This document shows, in pieces, positions 7,956 through 16,596 of a stretch of DNA of 34,690 nt (the stretch's first letter is position 1; the number at the start of each line of letters is the position of its first letter). This DNA comes from Bacteroidales bacterium (GTDB lineage: Bacteria; Bacteroidota; Bacteroidia; Bacteroidales; Bacteroidaceae), in assembly GCA_004557035.1 (NCBI GenBank), contig SFFB01000023.1, positions 1 to 34,690 on the forward strand, written 5' to 3'. The notes under the pieces are model-generated. The model was not told the origin of the DNA. It did not search any database and was given only the letters and a program-made list of their open reading frames with translations. Position numbers and translations under genes: made by a program.

Positions 7956-7992
7956 CGCATAGCTTGAGCTTAGGGCTATGCGGCTTCTTTTT
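7956..7992 (+). terminator. Terminator after the rsmI-lipoprotein unit
   Basis: A perfect 8-bp stem (CGCATAGC 7956-7963, GCTATGCG 7975-7982) with an 11-base loop, followed by GCTTCTTTTT. It lies between the lipoprotein gene and the MATE gene. A TTG in its loop would extend the MATE frame and was rejected as a start. Confidence 0.7.
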
Positions 7993-8014
7993 GCCCCCGA
8001 AATCACACACACCA

Positions 8015-9349
8015 ATGCACCAACTCCGACCCCACTATTCTGCCACGCTCCGCTTGGGCTTGCCCATTGCCATAGGCCAGATAGGCGTCATCGTGATGGG
8101 CTTTGCCGACACGGTGATGGTGGGGCGATATGCCACCGACGCTCTTGCCGCCTCGTCGTTTGTCAACAATCTGTTTATGCTTGTCAACTTTTTGTTGATG
8201 GGCTATAGCTACGGGCTCACGCCACTCATCGGCGCCGCCTTCGGTCGCAATGACTTGGCTGAGGCCGGTGGCATTTTCAAGCAGGCTCTTATGGCCAATA
8301 CGCTTTGGGGACTGCTGCTCACGGCGGTGATGGGCGGACTTTATTTCTTCATAGGCCAAATGGGCCAGCCCGTGGAGATACTGCCGCTGGTGAGGCATTA
8401 TTATCTGTATATCCTTGTCTCGGTGCCGTTTGTTATGCTTTTCAATGTCACGAGACAATTCACCGACGGCACCACCGATACGGCCACGGGTATGTGGATA
8501 TTGCTCACGGGTAATGTCATTAACGTCGTGGGCAACGCCCTGCTCATCTATGGTCTCGGAGGTTTTCCCGAAATGGGTCTCGACGGTGCCGGACTGGCCA
8601 CGCTTCTTTCGCGCATTTATATGGCTGCGGCTCTGTTGGTCGTGGTGGCACGCCGTCGGCGCTATGCTCCTTACCGCCAGGGTTGGAAGGCTGAGAGGCT
8701 GTCGCGCAAGGCTGTCTCCGACGTCAATCGTCTTTCGCTGCCCGTCGCCATGCAGATGGGCATGGAGTCGGGCTCTTTCACCTGCAGCGCCATTATGGCC
8801 GGATGGTTGGGCGCCGCAAGTCTTGCCGGCTATCAGGTGATGGTGACCATCGGCACACTGGGCTTCTTGTTTTATTACAGCTTCGGGGCCGGCCTGAGCA
8901 TAAGGGTGGCCACCTTTGTCGGCACAAACGACTGGGCACAAGTGCGTCTGGCCACACGGGCCGGTGTCCACATTCTCGGGGCAATGGCATTGGTGTCGTC
9001 GCTCCTTATGCTGGTGTTTGCCCGGCCGCTCATCGGCCTTTTCACCAGCGATGCTGAAGTGGCCGGCGTGTGTATGACTCTCATTGCCCCTTTGATGGTC
9101 TATCAGTTCGCCGACGCCATGCAGATTTGCCTGGCCAACGTGTTGCGTGCAATGAAGCAGGTGGTGAGCATGATGCGTGTGGCCTTTATCAGTTATATCA
9201 TTGTCAACATCCCGATGGGTTATGCGCTCGGCTTTGTCTTGGGCTGGGGCGAGGTGGGCATATTCCTGGCCTTCTCTTGCGGCTTATACACGGCAGCCGT
9301 CCTCTTCTTCTTCTGCTGCCGTAAGGTCTTTGCCGCTCATCCCTTATGA
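8015..9349 (+). CDS. MATE-family multidrug/organic cation exporter
   Basis: A 444-residue inner-membrane protein with 12 predicted hydrophobic segments in two similar halves. The start (MHQLRPHYSATLRLGLPIAI) and GFADTVMVGRYATDALAA are typical of NorM/DinF-like MATE carriers, which export drugs or cations in exchange for Na+ or H+. Internal similarity is visible between LPIAIGQIGVIVMGFADTVM and LPVAMQMGMESGSFTCSAIM. The substrate cannot be told from sequence. It stands alone between two terminators, so it needs its own promoter; no exact TAnnTTTG is seen in the short gap before it. Confidence 0.93.
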   Translation: MHQLRPHYSATLRLGLPIAIGQIGVIVMGFADTVMVGRYATDALAASSFVNNLFMLVNFLLMGYSYGLTPLIGAAFGRNDLAEAGGIFKQALMANTLWGLLLTAVMGGLYFFIGQMGQPVEILPLVRHYYLYILVSVPFVMLFNVTRQFTDGTTDTATGMWILLTGNVINVVGNALLIYGLGGFPEMGLDGAGLATLLSRIYMAAALLVVVARRRRYAPYRQGWKAERLSRKAVSDVNRLSLPVAMQMGMESGSFTCSAIMAGWLGAASLAGYQVMVTIGTLGFLFYYSFGAGLSIRVATFVGTNDWAQVRLATRAGVHILGAMALVSSLLMLVFARPLIGLFTSDAEVAGVCMTLIAPLMVYQFADAMQICLANVLRAMKQVVSMMRVAFISYIIVNIPMGYALGFVLGWGEVGIFLAFSCGLYTAAVLFFFCCRKVFAAHPL

Positions 9350-9382
9350 CCATCAGTCTTGGCCGTATCATTGTGACAATAA

Positions 9383-9433
9383 AAAGCCATCCCCGTCTCC
9401 TGGCGTTTATGCCTATGGAACGGGGATGGCTTT
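9383..9433. terminator. Bidirectional terminator between the MATE gene and yhcH
   Basis: A 14-bp perfect stem (AAAGCCATCCCCGT at 9383-9396 with its complement at 9420-9433) and a 23-base loop. It is A-rich on one side and T-containing on the other, and is placed between convergent genes. Confidence 0.8.
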
Positions 9434-9484
9434 GTGATGAAACAGGCCGTAGGGCCGTTTGCCCTTAAAGCAGTCTGTGAGGAT

Positions 9485-9934
9485 TTACGATACTTTGATT
9501 TTGGCGATGGCCTTGCGGAATTTGCCTTGTCCGATGATGGGCGCGTGCGGGTCTTCAGGCCAAACCAGCAACATCATACCCGGCTTGAGCGTGAAATAGG
9601 TGGATGGCCGGTCGGCATAAAGACCGTAGTCGCCTTCTGCGTCGTAGGCTTTGTGAACCGTCTTGCAGTCGGCCAGAGGCAGCCATCCCACGGTCTCTTC
9701 GCCCGTCAGCAGCAGGTGCACGTCTATGTAGCGGCGATGCACCTCCAGCACCTGGTCTTCGGCCTTCAGCCCCTCGGGTTCTGAATTGTTGATAAACAAG
9801 TCGTCGCCCAAGATGTCAATGCGGCCCAGCGGCATCTGCAGCAGGTCGTGGCTTTTGAGATAGTCGAAGAGCGTTTTGAAAAGCGGATGAAGGCTTTCAT
9901 AGCGTCCGCAGTCTTGCAGTGTGGTGAGTATCAT
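9485..9934 (-). CDS. yhcH: YhcH/YjgK/YiaL-family protein (NanQ-like anomerase)
   Basis: A 149-residue cupin-fold protein of the YhcH/YjgK/YiaL (DUF386) family. Matching features are the N-terminal ILTTLQDCGRY, HRRYIDVHLLLTGEE in the middle (a metal-binding His/Glu region in this family) and LVWPEDPHAP near the end. E. coli YhcH (NanQ) is encoded in its nan operon and is reported to help interconvert sialic acid anomers; the same role is inferred here from the sequence and from its place as last gene of the alaS-nanA-nanE-nanT block. It follows nanT by 47 bases and is followed by the shared terminator at 9383-9433. Confidence 0.9.
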   Translation of the reverse strand: MILTTLQDCGRYESLHPLFKTLFDYLKSHDLLQMPLGRIDILGDDLFINNSEPEGLKAEDQVLEVHRRYIDVHLLLTGEETVGWLPLADCKTVHKAYDAEGDYGLYADRPSTYFTLKPGMMLLVWPEDPHAPIIGQGKFRKAIAKIKVS

Positions 9935-9981
9935 AGGGATTGTTGTTTTCAGACGTTGTTAAGCGGTTTGAGGCATAAGGC

Positions 9982-11208
9982 TCAAACCATATTGTCGGTT
10001 TTGGGTTTCAAGAAAACCAGTTGCGCCACGACCACCAAGGCAATCACAATCGAGAGCATGGCAAAACCAAGGCCCAAATTGTTATTGTCGCTCCAAGAGC
10101 CCAGCACGTTGGTGATGGCTGCACCGGCGAAAACGCCCACCATATTCATGACACCATAGGCTGTGGCGCGGTGGCGGGCCGAGACGAACTGACAGAGGAT
10201 GGGCATATTGTTGGTGTCGAACATGCCGAAACCAATGCCGAAAATCATTCCCGCACCGGCCAAGGCGACAACCGTATGGCCGAAGCCCAGCAAATAGAGA
10301 GAGGGAATGGTGAGTCCCAGACCGATGGCACTCGTATAAACGCGGCCACGCAGATTACGGCGCACCCAACGGTCGGAGAGGGTTCCACCAATCAGTACCC
10401 CGAGGAACGACGACACGGCAATGGTGATTGTGGCCAACGGACCGGCTTTGTCCATACCCATGTCAAGGTTGCTGGCAAAGAGGGTGGGGAGCCAGTTTTT
10501 CGTGGCCCAACCCGGTAGACTCGAGGCGGCGAAATAGAGCAAGATGACCCAAAAGGCGCCGTTCGTCACCAAGGCCTTGAACACATTACCACGCTTGGGC
10601 GCAGTACTGGAATTAGACTTGAGAGGCTCAGGACTGCGGCGAATGTCGCGGAGGAACAACATCAGCACGACCGCATAAGCGATACCGATGATGCCAAACC
10701 AATGGAAGGTGGTGTGCCAAGAAGAGGCGGCGGCCACCGTGGCACCAAAACCGCCTATGGCCTGGCCCGTGTAGAGGCCGGTCATATGCAGACCGACGGC
10801 CAAAGAACGCGAGCGGCCCTCATGATAGTCGGCGATGAGTGCCAAACCGGCAGGCAGATAGAGTGCCTCACTCACACCCATCAGCGCACGCAACCAAAAC
10901 ACCTGGGTGAAGGTTGTGGCCACGCCCATCAGGTACGTCACCGACGACCAGACAAAGAGGCTGCCCACGATGAGCCATTTGCGGTTGAGACGGTCGGCGA
11001 TGAAACCCGATATCGGGCTCATCAGACCGTATATCCATAGGAAAATGGCCATCAGATAACCGAAATATTTGCCTTCCTGCAATTCGGCAATGTCCACCTG
11101 CATCGCGTCGCGCATCGTGCTAAGCATCTGCCGGTCCATATAGTTGAGCAAAGCCACGCCCCATAGCAGGGCCACGACTATCCAAGGATAGATTTTTTTG
11201 TTATTCAT
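9982..11208 (-). CDS. nanT: MFS transporter, probable sialic acid permease
   Basis: A 408-residue Major Facilitator protein with about 12 membrane segments. MFS motif A is present as GFIADRLNRKWLIVG after helix 2 and again as GGTLSDRWVRRNLRGR in the second half. The start YPWIVVALLWGVALLNYMDRQ is typical of the anion:cation symporter branch, which includes Bacteroides NanT. The substrate is inferred from position: 20 bases after the epimerase gene, in the NanL-NanE-NanT order known from Bacteroides fragilis. It should import N-acetylneuraminate across the inner membrane by proton symport. No SusC/SusD-type outer-membrane uptake pair is encoded nearby. Confidence 0.88.
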   Translation of the reverse strand: MNNKKIYPWIVVALLWGVALLNYMDRQMLSTMRDAMQVDIAELQEGKYFGYLMAIFLWIYGLMSPISGFIADRLNRKWLIVGSLFVWSSVTYLMGVATTFTQVFWLRALMGVSEALYLPAGLALIADYHEGRSRSLAVGLHMTGLYTGQAIGGFGATVAAASSWHTTFHWFGIIGIAYAVVLMLFLRDIRRSPEPLKSNSSTAPKRGNVFKALVTNGAFWVILLYFAASSLPGWATKNWLPTLFASNLDMGMDKAGPLATITIAVSSFLGVLIGGTLSDRWVRRNLRGRVYTSAIGLGLTIPSLYLLGFGHTVVALAGAGMIFGIGFGMFDTNNMPILCQFVSARHRATAYGVMNMVGVFAGAAITNVLGSWSDNNNLGLGFAMLSIVIALVVVAQLVFLKPKTDNMV

Positions 11209-11228
11209 GGTTGGAAAGGCTTGGATGG

Positions 11229-12395
11229 TTAGTCTTTGCAGAGTTCAATACACTTAATCATCATGCGAGGGATGTGGAACGGACCCTTAAAGATGTTGCC
11301 TTTGGCAGGCTGGGCCACGGAGCCGTCGCGATGCAGATAGCCGAACCACTCACCGTATTGGCGGTCGGGGAAATGGGCATAGGTCCACTCGCTTATCTGG
11401 CGGTGGCGCTTGAGATACTTCTCGTTGCCCGTCAGCTTATAGGCATAGAGATTGGCAATAATGGCTTCGGTCTGCGGCCACCAGAATTTCATGTCTTGGG
11501 AGTAGTCTTGCGATGGCAGGTTGCGGCAGTCGCGGAAGTTGATGATACCTCCGAACTCCTTGTCCCAACCCCAGTCCCACGACCAGTCAAGGATTTGCAG
11601 CGCCAATTGTCGCAGGTGGTCATCGTGTCGCGCCTCGGCCACATCAAGCAGGAACCAAGAGGTCTCTATGCAGTGCCCAGGATTGATGACGCGGCCGTTG
11701 CAAGTGTCGATGAACTCGCCTTGTGGTCCCACCATCTCAAGCAGGGCCTTGAACTCGGGATGAACGAAATACTTCTCTATGGCAGCGACCGACGCCGCGA
11801 TTTGCTCGTCGAGCTCGGCGTCTTCGGCCACCATCTTGATACGTGAGGCCACGTTGATCATTATCATCGTGATGGAGTGCCCCTGAGCCTGGAGTGTGGG
11901 AAGATATTTCGGCTCGAGCAGACCCGGCGTGTTGAGGAAGCGGCGCATAGTCTTGAACAAGGCCAGCGCTTTTTCGGCATAGCTCTTGTCGCCTGTGGCT
12001 CTGGCATATTCGGCCATGGCGATGGCGGCAAAGCTTTCGCTGAAGATGTAGCGGCGTTTGCGCAGTGGCGTACCGTCGGCCATCACCTCGAAAAACATGC
12101 GGCCGTCCGTGTCGAAGCAATGCTCTTCGATGAAATCAAGGGTGAGGCGTGCGGCCTCCAGCCATTCGGGGCGTTGCTCTACGGTGTTGTAGGCGTAGGC
12201 GCAGATAAAGGCGAAGCGGCCCTGAAACCAGACCGACTTGGTCGTATCCATCAGACTGCCGTCGCGGTCGAGGCAAGTGTAGACACCACCGTTGACGCGG
12301 TCGAGACCATTTTTGAGCCAGAAGGGCATAATGTTTTCCGTCAGGTCGGTCTTGTAGAGGTCGGCCCAATAGTTGAGATAGTTTTGAGGAGTCAT
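11229..12395 (-). CDS. nanE: N-acylglucosamine 2-epimerase (ManNAc to GlcNAc)
   Basis: A 388-residue (alpha/alpha)6-barrel protein of the AGE family, the usual length. Conserved segments are NGGVYTCLDRDGS and KSVWFQGRFAF near the N terminus, IFSESFAAIAMAEYAR, NPGHCIETSWFLL with the conserved His, WWPQTEAI, and GPFHIPRMMIKC at the C terminus. In Bacteroidetes this epimerase converts free N-acetylmannosamine from the lyase to N-acetylglucosamine, which a ROK kinase then phosphorylates; this replaces the NanK/NanE-phosphate route of enterobacteria. It lies 21 bases after nanA and 20 bases before nanT, so it is clearly part of the operon. The kinase and nagA/nagB are not in the window. Confidence 0.94.
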   Translation of the reverse strand: MTPQNYLNYWADLYKTDLTENIMPFWLKNGLDRVNGGVYTCLDRDGSLMDTTKSVWFQGRFAFICAYAYNTVEQRPEWLEAARLTLDFIEEHCFDTDGRMFFEVMADGTPLRKRRYIFSESFAAIAMAEYARATGDKSYAEKALALFKTMRRFLNTPGLLEPKYLPTLQAQGHSITMIMINVASRIKMVAEDAELDEQIAASVAAIEKYFVHPEFKALLEMVGPQGEFIDTCNGRVINPGHCIETSWFLLDVAEARHDDHLRQLALQILDWSWDWGWDKEFGGIINFRDCRNLPSQDYSQDMKFWWPQTEAIIANLYAYKLTGNEKYLKRHRQISEWTYAHFPDRQYGEWFGYLHRDGSVAQPAKGNIFKGPFHIPRMMIKCIELCKD

Positions 12396-12416
12396 ACCTG
12401 TCGTTTACCGTTGCTT

Positions 12417-13334
12417 TCAGAAAACATTGCACTTATTGAAGAAGTCGATGGCTTCGAGTTCGGCCTTCATGGCAGCCTCTTCGTCGTCGGTCATATTGCG
12501 GAACGGCGTGCGGTTCTTGCCCAGGTCAAGGCCTATGAGTTTCATGATGCGTTTGCCGCCCACGATGTTGCCGCGGTAGTGGCAGATGACGTTGATCACG
12601 TCTTGGGCGAAGTTTTGCAGTTCGCGGGCCTTGTCGAGGTCGCCGGCTTTCCAAGCGTCGATGATGCCGGTCAGGCAGCGGCCGTTGTAGTTGGTGGTGC
12701 CGCCGATGCCGCCCTGTGCGCCACCCATGGCGAGTGAGGGCAGGATGGTCTCATCCTGGCCGTGCAGCATATCGTATTTGCCGTTTTTGTAAAGTCGGCA
12801 CTGGTTGTATTCATAGATGCTCTCGAAGGTGTATTTGATGCCGGCGAAGTTGGGAATGCGTCCGTCCACGGCCTTAAGGAAATCCACCATCGGCAGGAAG
12901 GCGCCGTTGAAAGCGGGGATATGGTAGAAATAGAAAGGCAGGTTGGGCGCGGCGGCAGCAATCTCTTCGCAATAGGCCACGAGCTCTTCGATGCGGCCTA
13001 TCTTGGGGAAGGGAGGTGCCATGGCGCCGACACCCCATGCACCTATGCTTTGGGCGTGGGCGGCCAAGGCTTTGCTTGATTTCAGGCAGCAACTGCCCAC
13101 GTGGACAATTACTTTGAAGTCGTCCGGGGCTGCGGCCATCCAGGCCTCGGCCAGGCGCATGCGTTCCTCGTCGGTAAGCATATAGCCTTCGCCGGAGCTT
13201 CCGTTGATGAACACGCCTTTCAGACCATTCTTTTTGAGCATTGCTGCATAGGCCGGAATGGGTTGGAGGTTCACTTCGCCCTGCGCATCAAACGGCGTGA
13301 AGGGCGCATCGATGAGTCCGATTATCTTTTCCAT
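12417..13334 (-). CDS. nanA: N-acetylneuraminate lyase
   Basis: A 305-residue class I aldolase of the DapA/NanA superfamily that splits sialic acid into N-acetylmannosamine and pyruvate. Visible catalytic features are the GSSGEG carboxylate-binding motif, Tyr137 in FYFYHIP and the Schiff-base Lys167 in GIKYT, close to the E. coli positions (Tyr137, Lys165). The GGTTNYNG segment follows. The sequence fits the Bacteroidetes NanL group better than DapA because of the epimerase and transporter next to it. It begins 26 bases after the alaS stop with no promoter box in the gap, so it may depend on alaS transcription. Confidence 0.94.
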   Translation of the reverse strand: MEKIIGLIDAPFTPFDAQGEVNLQPIPAYAAMLKKNGLKGVFINGSSGEGYMLTDEERMRLAEAWMAAAPDDFKVIVHVGSCCLKSSKALAAHAQSIGAWGVGAMAPPFPKIGRIEELVAYCEEIAAAAPNLPFYFYHIPAFNGAFLPMVDFLKAVDGRIPNFAGIKYTFESIYEYNQCRLYKNGKYDMLHGQDETILPSLAMGGAQGGIGGTTNYNGRCLTGIIDAWKAGDLDKARELQNFAQDVINVICHYRGNIVGGKRIMKLIGLDLGKNRTPFRNMTDDEEAAMKAELEAIDFFNKCNVF

Positions 13335-13360
13335 GATAGATGAGGTTAAAAGTTTGCAGA

Positions 13361-15988
13361 TTAGAGTCCGGCGAGTTCCACCACCTTGTCAAGGGCAGCT
13401 TCCAGTCCGCTGGTGTCTTTGCCGCCGGCTGTGGCGAAGTGGGGAGCGCCACCGCCACCGCCTTTGATGAGTTTGGCGGCTTCGCGAACGAGGTTGCCGG
13501 CGTGGAGTTGCTTGCCGGCGATGAGGTCTTTGCTTATCATCACCGTGAGCAACGGTTTGTCGTCGTGCTTGCTGCCGAGCACGCAGAGTGTGCTTTCAGG
13601 CAGTTGGGCGCCAATCTGGAAGGCGAGGTCTTTGACCACGTCGGGGGCGATGTCGCCGGGCACGAGCGATTTGACGAGTTTGATGCCGCCCATGTTTCGT
13701 GCCGAGGCCACGAGTTTGTCTTTCATACGCAACGTCTGCTCTTTGACGAAGGCGGCTGCCTGCTTGCGCAGTTCGTCGTTTTCTTCGATGGTCTTGCGAA
13801 TGGCCGCCGTGATGTCTTTTGCATTGTTGAAGAAGGCTTTCAGGCCGTTCATTACGTCTTCCTGGGCATAGATGCTCTCTTCAGCCAGTCGGCCTGTGAT
13901 GGCCTCGATGCGGCGCACGCCTGCGGCGACACTGCTCTCAGAGAGTATGCGGATAAAGCCAATCTTGCCGGTGCTCTTCACGTGGCAGCCGCCGCAGAAC
14001 TCAACGCTCTTGCCAAACTGCACCACGCGTACGCGGTCGCCGTATTTTTCGCCGAAGAGGGCGATGGCGCCGAGCTGTTTGGCTTCTGCGATGGGCACGT
14101 CGCGGTGGTCTTGCATGGGAATGTCTTCGCGGATGCGGGCATTGACGATGCGGGCCACCTGACGCAGTTCTTCGGGCGTCACCTTTTGGAAGTGGGAGAA
14201 GTCGAAACGCAGATAGTCGGGTGTGACGAGCGAGCCTTTTTGTTCTACATGTGTGCCAAGCACCTCGCGCAAGGCTTGGTCGAGTAAGTGGGTGGCGGTG
14301 TGGTTGGCCTCGCTGGCGTGACGGGCTTCGGCGTCAACGACGGCCTTGAAGCCGGCTGCAGGATTGGCGGGCAGGGTCTCTGTCAGGTGGATGGGAAGGT
14401 TATTTTCGCGCTTGGTGTCGAATATTTCGATGGTCTCGGTGTCGTTGGTGAGCACACCGCGGTCGCCTACCTGACCACCCATTTCGGCATAGAAGGGCGT
14501 CGTGTCAAGGACGAGTTCGTAGTAGGTCTGTTTTTTGCGCTTCACGCGGCGGTAGCGCAGGATGTGGCAGTCGTGCTCGGTGCAGTCCCAACCTTTGAAG
14601 GTCGTTTCGCCGTCGCTCACCACCACCCAGTCGTCGGTCTCTACGGCTGCGGCGCCACGTGCGCGCTCTTTTTGCTTTTGCATTTCCACGTTGAAGGCAG
14701 CCTCGTCCACGCCCAGGCCGTTTTCGGCACAGATGAGTTGGGTGAGGTCGAAGGGGAAACCGTAGGTGTCGAAGAGGGTGAAGGCCTTGGTGCCGTCCAC
14801 GTCTTTGCGACCGGCCTCACGCGTTTCGGCCATCAAGCCTTCAAGCATGGCGATGCCGGCAGTGAGGGTGCGGAGGAAAGACTCTTCCTCTTCCTTGATG
14901 ACGCGCGTGATGAGGTCTTGCTGAGCCGGCAGTTCGGGATAGGCCCCACCCATTTCGTGGACGAGCACCGGCACGAGGCGGCAGATGAAAGCCTCTTTCT
15001 GTCCTAGGAAAGTATAGGCGTAGCGTACGGCACGGCGCAGAATGCGGCGGATGACGTAGCCGGCTTTGGCGTTTGAGGGCAACTGGCCGTCGGCAATGCT
15101 GAAGGCGATGGCGCGCAAGTGGTCGGCGAGGACGCGCATAGCCACATCGACTTTTTCGTCTTTACCATATTCGAGGTCCGAAAGTTCACAGATCTTGCAA
15201 ATGATGGGGCGGAATACGTCGGTGTCGTAGTTGGACTGTTTGCCCTGAATGGCACGCACCAGTCGCTCAAAGCCCATACCCGTGTCGATAACGTTCATCG
15301 AGAGCGGCTCGAGCGACGTGTCGGCTTTGCGGTTGAACTGCATGAACACGATATTCCAGATTTCGATGACCTGCGGGTTGTCTTTGTTGACCAACTGTGC
15401 ACCGGGCACTTTGGCCTTTTCTTCTGCCGAGCGCGAGTCGAGATGGATTTCCGAGCAAGGGCCGCAGGGTCCCGTCTCTCCCATCTCCCAGAAGTTGTCG
15501 TGCTTGTTGCCGTTGATGATGTGGTCGGCAGGCAGGTGTTTGAGCCATATCTGAGCGGCTTCATCGTCGCGGCCGAGGCCCTCTTCGGCAGAGCCTTCGA
15601 AGACGGTGGCGTAGAGATCGGCGGGGTTGAGACCGAGCACGTCGACGAGGTATTCCCAAGCCATGTCGATGGCACCCTCTTTGAAGTAGTCGCCGAAGCT
15701 CCAGTTGCCGAGCATTTCAAACATGGTGTGGTGATAGGTGTCGTGTCCCACCTCCTCGAGGTCGTTGTGCTTACCGCTCACGCGCAGGCACTTCTGTGAG
15801 TCGGCGCGGCGGCGCGGTTCGGGGTCGCGGGTGCCGAGAATAATATCTTTCCACTGGTTCATACCCGCGTTGGTGAACATCAGCGTGGGGTCGTCTTTGA
15901 TGACCATTGGAGCCGACGGCACAATGGCGTGTCCTTTTTCTTCAAAAAACTTTTTAAACGATTCTCTGATTTCGTTAGCTGTCATCAT
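13361..15988 (-). CDS. alaS: Alanyl-tRNA synthetase
   Basis: An 875-residue class II synthetase of full family length. The catalytic domain carries APMVIKDDPTLMFTNAGMNQ and GNWSFGDYFKEGAI. The editing domain has the zinc-ligand motifs HTATH (His563 and His567) and CGGCH (Cys665 and His669). The C-terminal C-Ala domain ends near LIKGGGGGAPHFATAGGKD. It charges tRNA-Ala and edits mischarged Ser/Gly. There are two adjacent ATG codons at the start; MTANEIRESF (15985) is equally likely. It is the first gene of the minus-strand block that continues into nanA, with a weak -7 box upstream at 16025-16032. Confidence 0.98.
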   Translation of the reverse strand: MMTANEIRESFKKFFEEKGHAIVPSAPMVIKDDPTLMFTNAGMNQWKDIILGTRDPEPRRRADSQKCLRVSGKHNDLEEVGHDTYHHTMFEMLGNWSFGDYFKEGAIDMAWEYLVDVLGLNPADLYATVFEGSAEEGLGRDDEAAQIWLKHLPADHIINGNKHDNFWEMGETGPCGPCSEIHLDSRSAEEKAKVPGAQLVNKDNPQVIEIWNIVFMQFNRKADTSLEPLSMNVIDTGMGFERLVRAIQGKQSNYDTDVFRPIICKICELSDLEYGKDEKVDVAMRVLADHLRAIAFSIADGQLPSNAKAGYVIRRILRRAVRYAYTFLGQKEAFICRLVPVLVHEMGGAYPELPAQQDLITRVIKEEEESFLRTLTAGIAMLEGLMAETREAGRKDVDGTKAFTLFDTYGFPFDLTQLICAENGLGVDEAAFNVEMQKQKERARGAAAVETDDWVVVSDGETTFKGWDCTEHDCHILRYRRVKRKKQTYYELVLDTTPFYAEMGGQVGDRGVLTNDTETIEIFDTKRENNLPIHLTETLPANPAAGFKAVVDAEARHASEANHTATHLLDQALREVLGTHVEQKGSLVTPDYLRFDFSHFQKVTPEELRQVARIVNARIREDIPMQDHRDVPIAEAKQLGAIALFGEKYGDRVRVVQFGKSVEFCGGCHVKSTGKIGFIRILSESSVAAGVRRIEAITGRLAEESIYAQEDVMNGLKAFFNNAKDITAAIRKTIEENDELRKQAAAFVKEQTLRMKDKLVASARNMGGIKLVKSLVPGDIAPDVVKDLAFQIGAQLPESTLCVLGSKHDDKPLLTVMISKDLIAGKQLHAGNLVREAAKLIKGGGGGAPHFATAGGKDTSGLEAALDKVVELAGL

Positions 15989-16024
15989 GTTATGTAGTAA
16001 GATTTGATTTTAGATAATTTGCCG

Positions 16025-16032
16025 CGAAGTTA
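16025..16032 (-). promoter_or_regulatory. Possible -7 box of alaS
   Basis: The minus strand reads TAACTTCG, one mismatch from TAnnTTTG, about 37 bases before the alaS start. No clear -33 element is seen. Confidence 0.35.
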
Positions 16033-16215
16033 CGAAAAAAGCGAAGTCTCACCCACATCTGCCGCGCTTTTTCACGCGCGCGAACGTATATTTTGTTTTG
16101 CAGCGGTGGCGCGAGAGATGATGGGCGGAGAGAAATAGGGTGGGGAAATGCGTTCAGGCTTTCCTCTTGTGACAAAACCGCCGCGCATCCGTGACACAAA
16201 AAGCGGATTTTTTTG

Positions 16216-16444
16216 TAAAAAACTTTCGCGACATCCTGAGTGGCTTCAAAAAATGCCCGAAAGACGGCACGAAAAGACCAAGAGCGGCCCGATTCCGGTC
16301 TTTTATAAGGAAAAAATCTCCGGCAAGTATCGCAGAAAAAACTGAAAGTATCGCAGAAAAAACTGTCCTTAGCCCCGTAACGCGTTGAAACACAAAAAAA
16401 GAGGCCGTCAGGCCTCCTCTTTCTCTTATCCTACGTCAAAGATA
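16216..16444. repeat. Dispersed intergenic element, copy B (beside tRNA-Gln)
   Basis: The second copy of the element at 3911-4137, in the same orientation. On the plus strand: AAAAAACTTTCGCGACATCC, an inverted pair AAAAGACC/GGTCTTTT, tandem 21-base units (16305-16325 starting ATAAGGAAAA, 16326-16346 and 16347-16367 nearly identical and starting AGTATCGCAG, 16368-16388 starting CTTAGCCCCG), seven A, the stem GAGGCC-GTCA-GGCCTC, a pyrimidine tract and the box CAAAGATA (minus strand TATCTTTG, 16437-16444). A 20-base exact direct repeat lies at 16325-16344 and 16346-16365. Nothing coding is convincing between 15989 and 16596. Confidence 0.6.
16394..16416 (-). terminator. Intrinsic terminator inside element copy B (minus strand)
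   Basis: On the minus strand the stem GAGGCC-TGAC-GGCCTC is followed by seven U. Its sequence is nearly the same as 4088-4110. It lies 20 bases downstream of a TATCTTTG box (16437-16444), which has TTTG at 16463-16466 with an 18-base spacer. Confidence 0.7.
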
Positions 16445-16560
16445 GTGTCAAATTAGGTTTCACAAAAAGACAAAGCTGCGAGGCGAAGCGGCATCGCGGA
16501 AAGACGGCTTGTGGTGGGGGAGAGCCGCGGCGAAGAAGGGCCTTGATGGCACCCAAAACA

Positions 16561-16596
16561 AAGCGACGATGAACGCGGAAGCTCATCGTCGCTTTT
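16561..16596 (-). terminator. tRNA-Gln terminator
   Basis: A 13-bp perfect stem (16561-16573 with 16584-16596) and a 10-base loop. It directly abuts the encoded CCA end of tRNA-Gln and is followed on the minus strand by GTTTTGGG. Confidence 0.75.

Noticed and set aside
7964..8014. Upstream TTG start for the MATE gene
   Set aside because: The TTG lies in the loop of the terminator at 7956-7992 and the added residues do not resemble MATE N termini.
13340..14287. 315-codon plus-strand frame across alaS
   Set aside because: Antisense to the editing and C-terminal domains of alanyl-tRNA synthetase; biased composition and no recognisable product.
16325..16367. Possible CRISPR array
   Set aside because: The units are 20-21 bases with a one-base gap and no spacers, and there are no cas genes. 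It is a tandem repeat.
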